Shown here piece by piece: positions 18,926 through 29,604 of a stretch of 64,000 bases of DNA. Origin of the DNA: Candidatus Desulfobacula maris (GTDB lineage: Bacteria; Desulfobacterota; Desulfobacteria; Desulfobacterales; Desulfobacteraceae); contig JACNHV010000389.1 of the NCBI GenBank assembly GCA_014383445.1, forward strand, positions 1 to 64,000. Reading direction: 5' to 3'. Position 1 is the first letter of the stretch. Each line of letters starts with the position of its first letter. The position numbers were made by a program, and so were the translations under genes. A model generated the notes under the pieces. The model made no database searches and was not told the DNA's origin. It saw nothing but the letters and a program-made list of their open reading frames with translations.

Positions 18926-19131
18926 GAAAAGAATATGATTTTAGCAATTCAATAAAGAATCCTTATGCAAAGAAAGTGAAAAAACAAATTTCAATTCGTA
19001 TTGAAACAAACACAATTACCTATTTTAAGGAACTATCAAAAGAGGTTGGAATTCCATATCAGAATCTTATCAACTCTTATCTTGCAGAATGTGCTCACCA
19101 GCATAAAAAGCCTGAATTAAAATGGGCTTAA
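18922..19131 (+). CDS. brnA: BrnA-like antitoxin
   Basis: VKKQISIRIETNTITYFKELSKEVGIPYQNLINSYLAECA; overlaps brnT. Confidence 0.82.
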   Translation: MRKEYDFSNSIKNPYAKKVKKQISIRIETNTITYFKELSKEVGIPYQNLINSYLAECAHQHKKPELKWA

Positions 19132-19170
19132 GCCATAACCAATCAGTCGAGTGGGTATCCTCCAAGAGCT

Positions 19171-19250
19171 GAGCCCATGCTCCATTTTTTCGGTATGCTG
19201 CTCCCGGGTTCAACCGTTCAGGGGGTTTTCGAAAAAAGGCATATTAAAAT
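19171..19250. repeat. ~80-bp repeat R, copy 2, abutting the apbE stop
   Basis: GAGCCCATGCTCCATTTTTTCGGTATGCTGCTCCCGGGTTCAACCGTTCAGGGGGTTTTCGAAAAAAGGCATATTAAAAT. Confidence 0.93.
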
Positions 19251-20281
19251 TATTTCACCACAAAGCGATCAAAATTGTCAGACATATGGCTGATAAATTT
19301 GTTCGTTTTTTTTTGGATGATCAGGCATTCAGTATCCTCAAGCCGGTTAACAAGGGCAAGGGCCTTTTGTACATCCATGACCATAAGGGCTGTTGCAAGG
19401 CCGTCGGCAAAGGTGCAGTCCTTTGAAATCACAGAAGCACTGACGATTTTGTTGTCAACGGGAAATCCTGTTTTAGGGTCAATGATATGGGAATAGGTTT
19501 TGCCCTTTATTTCAAAAAAAATCCTGTAATTCCCACTTGTGGCAATGGCATGATTATTCAAGCGGATAATTTTGAACAGGTTATGGTTTGAAAATTGTTT
19601 ATCAGGTTCTCTGATACCCACGGACCAGGGTTTTCCTTTTTTGTTTGTGCCTGAACCATAAAGCTCTCCTCCTATTTCCACAAGAACATCATGGATGCCG
19701 GATGAGGTAAAAAGTTTAGCTATGGCATCCACGCCATAGCCTTTTGCAATGGACCCCAGGTCAAGGGTGATGTCAGCTGTTTTTAAAAGGGTGTGCGGCC
19801 CTTTGATATCAATGTGATGAAACCCGGTTTTTGATAGGGCAAGGGCGATTTTATCGGGTTCAGGAATCTGGGTCATTCTTTTTTTTGTCCCAAATCCCCA
19901 CAGATCAACCAGGGGTTTCACCGTTCCATCCCAGGAGCCGTCTGTCATGTCATATAATTTTTTAGCCGTTAACATTATGTCATAAAAGTCAGCAGAGACT
20001 TTCACCAGGGTTCCGGTTTTCTGATCGTTAAAAAGAGAGAGCTCGCTTTTCGGGTCATACATGGACAGGCGTTTATTGATCTCCTCCAATTGTTTATCCA
20101 CTCTTGCCTGCCACAGGGGCAGGGATGGTTTTTTAGCAGTGATAAATTTTATGGTGAAATAGGTTCCCATGGTCCTGCCGGAAAGGGTGTACTCCTGGCC
20201 AAAGTTAGCTGCAAGCCCATTTGAATGGAAAATAAAAATAGACAGGCAAATGCAAAAAACAATGGTTTTTGTCTGGTTCAT
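19250..20281 (-). CDS. apbE: ApbE-family FAD:protein FMN transferase
   Basis: TMGTYFTIKF, DGSWDGTVKPLVDLWGFG, LDLGSIAKGYGVDAIA, ATSGNYR, HIIDPKTGFPV, CTFADGLATALMVM. Confidence 0.95.
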   Translation of the reverse strand: MNQTKTIVFCICLSIFIFHSNGLAANFGQEYTLSGRTMGTYFTIKFITAKKPSLPLWQARVDKQLEEINKRLSMYDPKSELSLFNDQKTGTLVKVSADFYDIMLTAKKLYDMTDGSWDGTVKPLVDLWGFGTKKRMTQIPEPDKIALALSKTGFHHIDIKGPHTLLKTADITLDLGSIAKGYGVDAIAKLFTSSGIHDVLVEIGGELYGSGTNKKGKPWSVGIREPDKQFSNHNLFKIIRLNNHAIATSGNYRIFFEIKGKTYSHIIDPKTGFPVDNKIVSASVISKDCTFADGLATALMVMDVQKALALVNRLEDTECLIIQKKTNKFISHMSDNFDRFVVK

Positions 20282-20460
20282 TTATGCAATTCCCTTTTTC
20301 ATTTTTTGTCATACCCTCTTTTTTCGCAATACAATACATGGTTTTAAAAACAGGTTCTACAGACTTTATAGTCCGCAAAATATCAATTGATCAAGTTAAG
20401 TTTCAAAAAATAATCAGTATTCAGCGGAGGAGCAGTCATTTTTCCAATTTCCCCGGTTGA

Positions 20461-20509
20461 CATACCCAGATATTTTGTATAACTTATATATACAAAATAT
20501 CTGGGTATG
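20461..20509. promoter_or_regulatory. Perfect 21-bp inverted repeat overlapping a TTGACA-type promoter (putative TA operator)
   Basis: CATACCCAGATATTTTGTATA-acttata-TATACAAAATATCTGGGTATG. Confidence 0.75.
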
Positions 20510-20596
20510 CTTTATGAAGAATTATTTTTTAGAAAAACAAGTGTTCAACTCATAAAATACAAAAAGCAATATTTATATATTCAGGGAGACTTAACC

Positions 20597-20845
20597 ATGG
20601 CGACTCAAATGATAATTCGGCTCGAACCGAACCTGAAAAATAAAGTCAGTCAGTTGGCTAAAGCTGAGGGGAAAAATTTAAGTGAACTCGTGCGTGAACT
20701 TTTAGAGAAATATACAAAAGAAAGAGACATGAGTGCCTATATTGATAACCTGTGGGATAAAATCGGTCAAAATTTAGCTAAAAACAATATTTCTGAATCT
20801 GACATTGAAAAAGCAATAAAACAGGTGCGGTCAAAAAGTGCTTAA
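20597..20845 (+). CDS. RHH-type antitoxin paired with a PIN toxin
   Basis: MATQMIIRLEPNLKNKVSQLAKAEGKNLSELVRELLEKYTKE; overlaps toxin start. Confidence 0.82.
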   Translation: MATQMIIRLEPNLKNKVSQLAKAEGKNLSELVRELLEKYTKERDMSAYIDNLWDKIGQNLAKNNISESDIEKAIKQVRSKSA

Positions 20846-21257
20846 AGTGGTCGTTGATACAAATGTTTTTATTTCTTCCTTTTTTGGGGGTATTCCAAGA
20901 CAGATAATTAACTGCTGGAAAAAAGGAAAGATTACCCTATGCTTTTCCCAAAAAATAATTGAAGAATATATTGAGGTACTTAACAGGCTTGGCCTTAAAG
21001 ATAAGAATGAAATACAAAACTTAACAAAATTATTCGCAGAGGGTTACAATTCAATTTTCACTGCAAAAACCCCTGATCTTGAAGTTGTTGAAGATGATCC
21101 AGATGATAATAAATTCATTGAGTGTGCTGTGGCTCTTGACTGTAAGATCATCATTTCTGGAGACAAACACCTTAAGAACATAAAAAAATATATTGATATC
21201 GATATCATGTCTCCAAAAGAGTTCATTAAAATCTGGATTCAAAAAAAGAAGGATTGA
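20838..21257 (+). CDS. PIN-domain toxin
   Basis: LKVVVDTNVFISSFFGG...VEDDPDDNKFIECAVALDCKIIISGDKHL. Confidence 0.92.
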   Translation: MLKVVVDTNVFISSFFGGIPRQIINCWKKGKITLCFSQKIIEEYIEVLNRLGLKDKNEIQNLTKLFAEGYNSIFTAKTPDLEVVEDDPDDNKFIECAVALDCKIIISGDKHLKNIKKYIDIDIMSPKEFIKIWIQKKKD

Positions 21258-21276
21258 CAAGAAGATGTTTCACAAG

Positions 21277-21315
21277 CATTTAGAAAATTTGGCAACGTTG
21301 CCATTTTTTCTAAAT
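21277..21315. repeat. Palindrome after the PIN TA module
   Basis: CATTTAGAAAATTTGGCAACGTTGCCATTTTTTCTAAATG. Confidence 0.8.
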
Positions 21316-21332
21316 GGCAATTTTATCATACC

Positions 21333-21581
21333 ATGGATAAGAGACAGATTATGACCAAACAAATTGTTCGGATAAACAAGTCACCCGTTGAACTGTATAA
21401 AATTTTAAAGTTTGAAAATATTGCTGCAAGCGGCGGACAAGCCAAATTCATGATAGTGGATGGTTTTGTGGAAGTAAACGGGAGTATTGAAACGCAGAAG
21501 CGAAAAAAAATATATCCTGGTGATATTATTAAAATCAATGATCTGGTCCTTGAGATACAGCTTTTACAAGACTTATCTTGA
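21333..21581 (+). CDS. YbcJ-like S4 RNA-binding protein
   Basis: LYKILKFENIAASGGQAKFMIVDGFVEVNGSIETQKRKKIYPGDII. Confidence 0.85.
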   Translation: MDKRQIMTKQIVRINKSPVELYKILKFENIAASGGQAKFMIVDGFVEVNGSIETQKRKKIYPGDIIKINDLVLEIQLLQDLS

Positions 21582-22376
21582 GCGCAATGATCTGGATAGG
21601 TGAAAACAGATGACAGCAGCGGCATTGGCCACATTAAGGGAATTTTTTCGGCCATACATGGGAATATGAACAAAGTTGTCACACACGGACCGGACATGGG
21701 ATGAGATCCCATATTCTTCATTGCCAAACACAAGGATGGTGTTGTCTTCCCAGGGCATATCATAAAAAGGAAGGGCACCTTGAATGGTTTCAACACCAAT
21801 GATATGGAATCCTTCTTCTTTTTTCTCAAGCAGGGTCTGGGCAAGATCCCCTGTCTTATCCTGTTCAACCCATTGATGAGCGCCCATGGCGGTTTTCTGG
21901 ACACGGGGATGTTCTTTGCCTGGAGTGTTCCCGAGAATGATGGATTTAAACCCTGCAGCATCACAGGTTCTGAAAATAGATCCCACATTAAAAAGGCTTC
22001 TTAAGCCATCCAGGGCCAGGTGGCAATTAAGCACAGGTTGATGACAGGAAAGCAGGGCATCATCAGTTTGAATTGTTTCAAGCAGATCAGTGTCCCGGAC
22101 AGGGGTGCCAATGGCAGAGCGATGAAAGTGAATCCTGTCGGAAATGCTTTCAATCCACAATCTTGTGGTATTGGATTCAGGCCTGATAAATTCATTCATT
22201 CCCGTCCAATTCAGGACTTCATTGTATTGGCGGGTAAAAAGATCTAAAGATGCCGGGTTGACACGATTGGTGGTTAACTTTTGATAAAATCCGGCCAGCC
22301 AGCTGATAATATGCTTGTTTTGGGTTTCAGGGCAAAGCAGCAGCAGCTTTTTTTTTGTAAATCCAAAGGTATCCAT
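21573..22376 (-). CDS. TrmH/SpoU-family RNA 2'-O-methyltransferase
   Basis: LDGLRSLFNVGSIFRTCDAAGF, LVFGNEEYGIS, VHIPMYGRKNSLNVANAAAV. Confidence 0.93.
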   Translation of the reverse strand: MDTFGFTKKKLLLLCPETQNKHIISWLAGFYQKLTTNRVNPASLDLFTRQYNEVLNWTGMNEFIRPESNTTRLWIESISDRIHFHRSAIGTPVRDTDLLETIQTDDALLSCHQPVLNCHLALDGLRSLFNVGSIFRTCDAAGFKSIILGNTPGKEHPRVQKTAMGAHQWVEQDKTGDLAQTLLEKKEEGFHIIGVETIQGALPFYDMPWEDNTILVFGNEEYGISSHVRSVCDNFVHIPMYGRKNSLNVANAAAVICFHLSRSLRSR

Positions 22377-22445
22377 TTTAAAGGTATCAGCCCGGTTTTT
22401 TTGAGTTATTATAATTATTTTCTTTGCGATTTTTTAATTTAGTCA

Positions 22446-23273
22446 TCATAATTTTTTTAGAATAACTTCAACAAGACAAATGGAATTATTTTTAAAATTT
22501 GCATACATGTTTTCACCGAAAAATTTTGCATTGGAGCCAAAAATGATACCGAGACCCAGAGCATTGGGTTGGGGAGGTCTTTTTTTGGAAACGGCATTAA
22601 ATTTTTCCCACCCTGTGCATGCACTGGAGGTTTGGTCTGAAAAGAATTCTACTTCAAACCCATGCTCCTTAAAAATGTGGGACATGACATCCCGGGATTC
22701 AAGAAATGATATAGAGGACTTGTCTGCCCATGGAACGGGAAGAAGAAGGGAATCGTTGTCACCCTTTTCTATTTCATGTAACATCAGCTTTCCATCGGGT
22801 TTTAATACCCTGAAAAATTCTTTGACGGCTGTTGATTTGTCTTCAATGTTCATTAGAATATGCTGGCATAAAATGGCATCAAATGTATTGTTTTCAAAAG
22901 GCAGGTCAAGAACAGAACCCTGTTGGAAAGAAACAAGATTTTCTAGTTGGGTACACTGGGTCAAAAAGATAGCCGATTCAATAAATTTTTCTGCCAGATC
23001 AACGCCGACAACCCTGCAGTTAAATTGTTTGGCAAGAAGCCTTGAAGATCCTCCAATACCACAGCCGGCATCAAGGACCTGTGCATCAGGGGAGATGGTT
23101 AATTTTTTAAACAGCTCAATGCTGGACCGTGCTCCGCCCGTATGGATCTGATCAATGGGGGAAAGATCTTTCAGTTCAAGATTTGAAAGGTCTTTGCCTG
23201 CTTTGATTAAGGCGGTTTTAATGTTTTGCGTGAGGTTGTCTGAATTATAGTGGTCTTTTACGTGTGATTCCAT
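22446..23273 (-). CDS. Class I SAM-dependent methyltransferase
   Basis: VLDAGCGIGGSSRLLAKQFNCRVVGVDLAEKF; start chosen at MESHVKDH. Confidence 0.88.
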   Translation of the reverse strand: MESHVKDHYNSDNLTQNIKTALIKAGKDLSNLELKDLSPIDQIHTGGARSSIELFKKLTISPDAQVLDAGCGIGGSSRLLAKQFNCRVVGVDLAEKFIESAIFLTQCTQLENLVSFQQGSVLDLPFENNTFDAILCQHILMNIEDKSTAVKEFFRVLKPDGKLMLHEIEKGDNDSLLLPVPWADKSSISFLESRDVMSHIFKEHGFEVEFFSDQTSSACTGWEKFNAVSKKRPPQPNALGLGIIFGSNAKFFGENMYANFKNNSICLVEVILKKL

Positions 23274-23294
23274 ATTTGAGATCTTTATATGAAA

Positions 23295-23382
23295 GTAGTG
23301 AGATATGAGTTTTGAGTAGTGAGAAAAAACCATCAGTCTATCCCCCCTCACATCTCACTACTCATACCTCACTACTCATATC
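23295..23382. repeat. Heptamer tandem repeats in inverted arrangement (locus A)
   Basis: GTAGTGA GATATGA GTTTTGA GTAGTGA ... TCACATC TCACTAC TCATACC TCACTAC TCATATC. Confidence 0.9.
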
Positions 23383-23386
23383 ATTT

Positions 23387-25336
<1,950 letters not shown>

Positions 25337-25349
25337 GGGTATTTTCTCC

Positions 25350-25985
25350 TTATTCATATAAAACAGCAAGTATGGTGGCTTTATTGGTTTTTGCAGTAAT
25401 AAAATGGGGAGTGGTGGACAAATAGTAGGCACTGTCGCTCGGTTCAAGATCATAGGTGTCTTTTCCAATGGTCAGGTTGACAACACCATCAAGAACAAAT
25501 ATAAATTCTTCCCCATTATGGATGGATATTTCCTTGTCATCCATTTTTTCCAATTGTACGATGAGAGCTTCCATGTGACGGCCCTGGACTTCAGGGGCCA
25601 GGCTCATGTATGAGTAAGCATTCTGGCTGCCCGTTTTTGAAGTGGAACGGGAAATCTGCTTTCTTTCGTTTTTCCGTGTAATGGAATACAGTCGGTTCCC
25701 CTTGCCTGAGACAAGATGCCCCACGGCAGCATCCAATGCCTTGGATAGTTTCATCACTGTTCCCAGCTGGGGTTTTTCCTGGCCTTCTTCAATGGCTTTA
25801 AGCCTGGAAATTTCAAATCCTGTTAAATCGGAAAGCGCTTCAATGGAAATGCCTCTTTCTTCTCTTAATCTTTTGATGCGTTTTCCCACTTCATCTACAT
25901 CACCTTTTTCACCATTTTTAATATTTCCCGTGAGATCTTCAAAATAATCCAGATTGATATGAGGTGTTTTATCCTTTTTTTCCAT
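25350..25985 (-). CDS. XRE-family regulator with C-terminal cupin
   Basis: HTH GKRIKRLREERGISIEALSDLTGFEISRLKAIEEGQ; cupin HNGEEFIFVLDGVVNLTIG...YLSTTPHFI. Confidence 0.9.
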   Translation of the reverse strand: MEKKDKTPHINLDYFEDLTGNIKNGEKGDVDEVGKRIKRLREERGISIEALSDLTGFEISRLKAIEEGQEKPQLGTVMKLSKALDAAVGHLVSGKGNRLYSITRKNERKQISRSTSKTGSQNAYSYMSLAPEVQGRHMEALIVQLEKMDDKEISIHNGEEFIFVLDGVVNLTIGKDTYDLEPSDSAYYLSTTPHFITAKTNKATILAVLYE

Positions 25986-26003
25986 AGCATCTCCTTGTCA
26001 TCA

Positions 26004-27128
26004 TTATTTGGGAAAATTTTGATCCGGGGTTTCTCCCAGTTTTTCCTTAAGTTTTGCAAGTCCTGGCCGGGCATACTCCATATGACCTTCTTTAAGGGTT
26101 CTGCCGTTGATAATGGCCTCGCTGCGTAATTTTGTACCAACGGTTTTTTCCAGCTGTTTTCCAAGCCACAGGATTCTGTCAACATCATATCCATGTTCTA
26201 TACCCATTTCATCAATCTGCACAAGGGTATCTTCAAGGCAAACCAGTCCCACATATCTTGCATCATCATAATAATAATCCCCTGTGCCTTTGATGGGCCT
26301 GTCATCCAGGAAATTAGCGGGCTGTCCGCCAAGGCCGCCAAGGGTGGCTTCAAAATGGCAGATGCCTGCCTGAAGTGCAGCAAGAACAGATGCTGAGGCC
26401 ACTCTTTTTGTTTCGTGGAAATGGGCAATGTGAAGGCTTGTATCCGGTATTTCATCAAGGATCATGGAAAAATATCTATACACATCTGCTGCTGACGCAC
26501 TTCCGTCGTGGTCTGCATGCTCAATATCGCTGGCCCCGATGGAAAGCCAGTATTTGGTAAATTCAACGGCATCCTTTAACTGGGTGGCTCCGCCAATGGG
26601 GCTTCCCCAGATAGTGCTCACAGTACCGCACATTTTAATGCCGGCATCTGTACACTTTTTAATACATGTTTCAGCTTCTTTAAAATAATTTGGAAGAGTT
26701 GTGCCTGAATTGGCAAAATGGTGCTGCTCTTCCGTGGAAACCATCATCAAAACCCGGTCAGGTCCAACCCCTCTTTTTTTCAGCTCAATGGCCCGGTCAA
26801 CAGCCTGCTCCCGGATGGTGATGGCCGTCAACACCACATCGTCCATGTTAATGCCTTTTCTGGCTGCCCTTCCCACAAAATCAGTACTTCTAAGATGGGC
26901 TAAAAGTTTTTCAGCATCACTGAACTGGGGCATGCTCCTGGGGTTCCCGAGATTGGTGACCTCAATGTTGCGGCATCCTGCAAAAATCAATTCTTCCAGA
27001 TAGGTTATTTTGGCAGGGGTTGAAATAAATTTTTCAAGATGCTGGAATCCATCCCGGACGGTGATATCTCCAATGGTTACTTTTCTGGGCATTCTTGGGA
27101 AAATTTTCCAATAATCATATTCTGTCAT
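26004..27128 (-). CDS. HMG-CoA lyase-like protein
   Basis: TIGDITVRDGFQHLEKFISTPAKITYLEELIFAGCRNIEVTNLG; LHIAHFHETKR; GGLGGQPANF. Confidence 0.85.
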   Translation of the reverse strand: MTEYDYWKIFPRMPRKVTIGDITVRDGFQHLEKFISTPAKITYLEELIFAGCRNIEVTNLGNPRSMPQFSDAEKLLAHLRSTDFVGRAARKGINMDDVVLTAITIREQAVDRAIELKKRGVGPDRVLMMVSTEEQHHFANSGTTLPNYFKEAETCIKKCTDAGIKMCGTVSTIWGSPIGGATQLKDAVEFTKYWLSIGASDIEHADHDGSASAADVYRYFSMILDEIPDTSLHIAHFHETKRVASASVLAALQAGICHFEATLGGLGGQPANFLDDRPIKGTGDYYYDDARYVGLVCLEDTLVQIDEMGIEHGYDVDRILWLGKQLEKTVGTKLRSEAIINGRTLKEGHMEYARPGLAKLKEKLGETPDQNFPK

Positions 27129-27152
27129 TTCTTTTCTCCTTAAATTATATGT

Positions 27153-28742
27153 TTAAAATCTAAAATTACCAAAACTTGGTTCTCCAATGGGTTTGACAAG
27201 GCTGACTTCAAAGGCCATGGCAAGCCAGTCCCGGATTTCTGAAAATTTGATGACCCGGTCGTTTAAAAGTCTTGAAGCGCAGAAAAAGGGATGGGCTTCA
27301 CCATCATACTTGTCAATCATTTTCTGCTGGAATTCATTTATTTCTTCCGGGGTCATGGGGTTGTCCATGGCTTTTCTTTTTGCCTGCTCAATGCTTAACA
27401 ATACCCCGCCTGCGCTTTTGCCGCTCATAACCCCGGTTCTGGCCCGCATGGTTGAAAATAAAAAGTTGGGCCTGTATCCACGGCCGCACATACCGTAATT
27501 GGCTGCCCCGTTATCCGGTCCTATAACAAGCTGTATCCTTGGCACCTGGGCACAGGAGACTGCACGGACCATATCTGCACCATATTTTCCAATACCGGCA
27601 TGTTCAGAATCAGAACCGATCATATAACCGGGTGAACTCTGGATAAAGAGCAGCGGTGTTTTTTCATAGGAACATCTGACCACCCATTCCGTTACCTTTT
27701 GGGCTGCTTCATGAAAGATAATGCCTGCAGCATTGGAACAGATAACCCCGATGGGAAATCCCTTGATCCTGATTTTTCCCGTCAGGATGTTGGACCCCCG
27801 GCCAGGAGCAAAATTTTTCTTGTGTTCAATAAATTCAGATTCATCTGCAATTGCGCCAATAATTTTTCTGCCGTCAATGCCTTTGTGGGGGGATATGGGC
27901 ATGACGTCATATATGGTTTCCAGAGGGATTATGGGCTCTTTGGCCTCATAGGTGTGACCATGGATTTTCTGGGGCCGGGTCAAAGAAAGAAGCTGCCGTG
28001 CTCTTTTAATGGCATCGGTCTGGTCAGTGCACAGATGATCCGCTCCGCCGGAAATCTGGGTATGAACCTTTGCTCCTCCAAGATTTTCAGCTGATATCTC
28101 TTCTCCCGTGGCCATTTTCACAAGGGGAGGACCGCCTAAGAATGAAAAAGACTGCTTGTCAATCATGATGGATTCACAGGCCATGAAAACAATATAAGCG
28201 CCTCCTGCAGTATTGCCTCCTGTACTGATGGTTACCTGGCGAAGTCCCATGGCAGACATTCTTGCCATATTATAAAAGATAGACCCAAAATGCTGGTCAT
28301 CAGGGAAGACATCGGCCTGCATGGGAAGGAAAACACCTCCTGAATCAGCGATATAAAGACAGTTGAGCCCGTTTTTTTCAGCAATGGCCTGGGCTCTCAT
28401 GTGTTTTTTAAGGGTGATGGGAAAATATGTGCCTGCCTTGACGCGGCTGTCATTGGCCATGATCATGGTCCAGTTGCCATGGACTTTTCCAATGCCCGTG
28501 ACAATTCCTGCACAATGCACATCTTTTACCCCAGGATATCCCATGCCAAACCCCGCTAAAGTGGAGAGTTCAAAAAATTGGGTGTCAGGATCAATCAGGT
28601 CTGCTATCAATTCTCTTACAGGCCGTTTGCCTCTTTTGGCAAGGGTGTCTATGGCTTTCTGGCCGCCGGAACAAATCGCCTCCTGTTGACGGTCTTCCAG
28701 TTCTTTTTCTTCAGATTTCCAAAAAGTTTTATTTTCTGTCAT
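27153..28742 (-). CDS. Acyl-CoA carboxylase carboxyltransferase subunit (methylcrotonyl-CoA-type candidate)
   Basis: Two carboxyltransferase halves: HCAGIVTGIGKVHG...SGGVFLPMQADVFPD; SNAAGIIFHEAAQKVTEWVVRC...YGADMVRAVSCAQVPRIQLVIG. Confidence 0.9.
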   Translation of the reverse strand: MTENKTFWKSEEKELEDRQQEAICSGGQKAIDTLAKRGKRPVRELIADLIDPDTQFFELSTLAGFGMGYPGVKDVHCAGIVTGIGKVHGNWTMIMANDSRVKAGTYFPITLKKHMRAQAIAEKNGLNCLYIADSGGVFLPMQADVFPDDQHFGSIFYNMARMSAMGLRQVTISTGGNTAGGAYIVFMACESIMIDKQSFSFLGGPPLVKMATGEEISAENLGGAKVHTQISGGADHLCTDQTDAIKRARQLLSLTRPQKIHGHTYEAKEPIIPLETIYDVMPISPHKGIDGRKIIGAIADESEFIEHKKNFAPGRGSNILTGKIRIKGFPIGVICSNAAGIIFHEAAQKVTEWVVRCSYEKTPLLFIQSSPGYMIGSDSEHAGIGKYGADMVRAVSCAQVPRIQLVIGPDNGAANYGMCGRGYRPNFLFSTMRARTGVMSGKSAGGVLLSIEQAKRKAMDNPMTPEEINEFQQKMIDKYDGEAHPFFCASRLLNDRVIKFSEIRDWLAMAFEVSLVKPIGEPSFGNFRF

Positions 28743-28749
28743 GCTTTTT

Positions 28750-29574
28750 TTATCTTCCTTTGTAAACGGGTTTTCTCTTTTCTCTAAATGCAGTCAGGCC
28801 TTCAATTCTGTCTTGTGTGGGTATGGTCACCCTATAGGCATTGGATTCTATGGCAAGCCCTGTGGCAAGATCGGTTTCAATTCCTTTATCTATGGCATAT
28901 TTTGCCATCTCAACGGCAATGGGCCCGGTCTGGGCAATCATGTCCGCCATTTCCATACATGCATCCAAAAGGGTTTCAGATGTTGTTACTCGATTCACAA
29001 GACCGATATCAAGGGCTTCTTTTGCATCCACTCTGCGTCCTGTAAAAATCAATTCCTTTGCCTTTGCCACCCCGATGATTCTTGGCAGGCGCTGGGTTCC
29101 GCCCCCTCCCGGGATGATGGCAAGTCTTGCTTCCGTCAATCCCATGCTGGCGTTTTCCGAGGCAATGCGGATATCTGATGCCAGCGCCACCTCAGTACCA
29201 CCGCCAAGGGCGATTCCATTCACGGCACAAATCACGGGGATGGGAAGGTTTTGAATTGAGGTCAGAAGATTTCTGATGGTGATAATAAATCGTTTGACCT
29301 CATCCGGGGTTAAGCCTGCCCTTTCCTTTAAATCAGCGCCGGCACAAAATGATTTTTCTCCTGCACCAGTGATGATCAAGGTTCTGATATCCGTTCTGTA
29401 TTGAAGGGCATCAATTTCATTTTTAATGGCATATAAGAGGTCAAAATTCAGACTATTCATAACCTTTGGCCGGTTCATGGTCAGAATGACGGTCTTGTTT
29501 TTTTCTTTTTTCAGCAATAAAGGGTCACTGTCGCTGCTTACGGGGCTGTCGTCGTTTTTATGGTTTGTGCTCAT
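28750..29574 (-). CDS. Enoyl-CoA hydratase / methylglutaconyl-CoA hydratase-like
   Basis: NGIALGGGTEVALASDIRIASENASMGLTEARLAIIPGGGGTQRLPR; both catalytic Glu positions retained. Confidence 0.92.
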   Translation of the reverse strand: MSTNHKNDDSPVSSDSDPLLLKKEKNKTVILTMNRPKVMNSLNFDLLYAIKNEIDALQYRTDIRTLIITGAGEKSFCAGADLKERAGLTPDEVKRFIITIRNLLTSIQNLPIPVICAVNGIALGGGTEVALASDIRIASENASMGLTEARLAIIPGGGGTQRLPRIIGVAKAKELIFTGRRVDAKEALDIGLVNRVTTSETLLDACMEMADMIAQTGPIAVEMAKYAIDKGIETDLATGLAIESNAYRVTIPTQDRIEGLTAFREKRKPVYKGR

Positions 29575-29604
29575 GGTTTTCTCCTGGGGATTTTCCCCTT
29601 TGTA

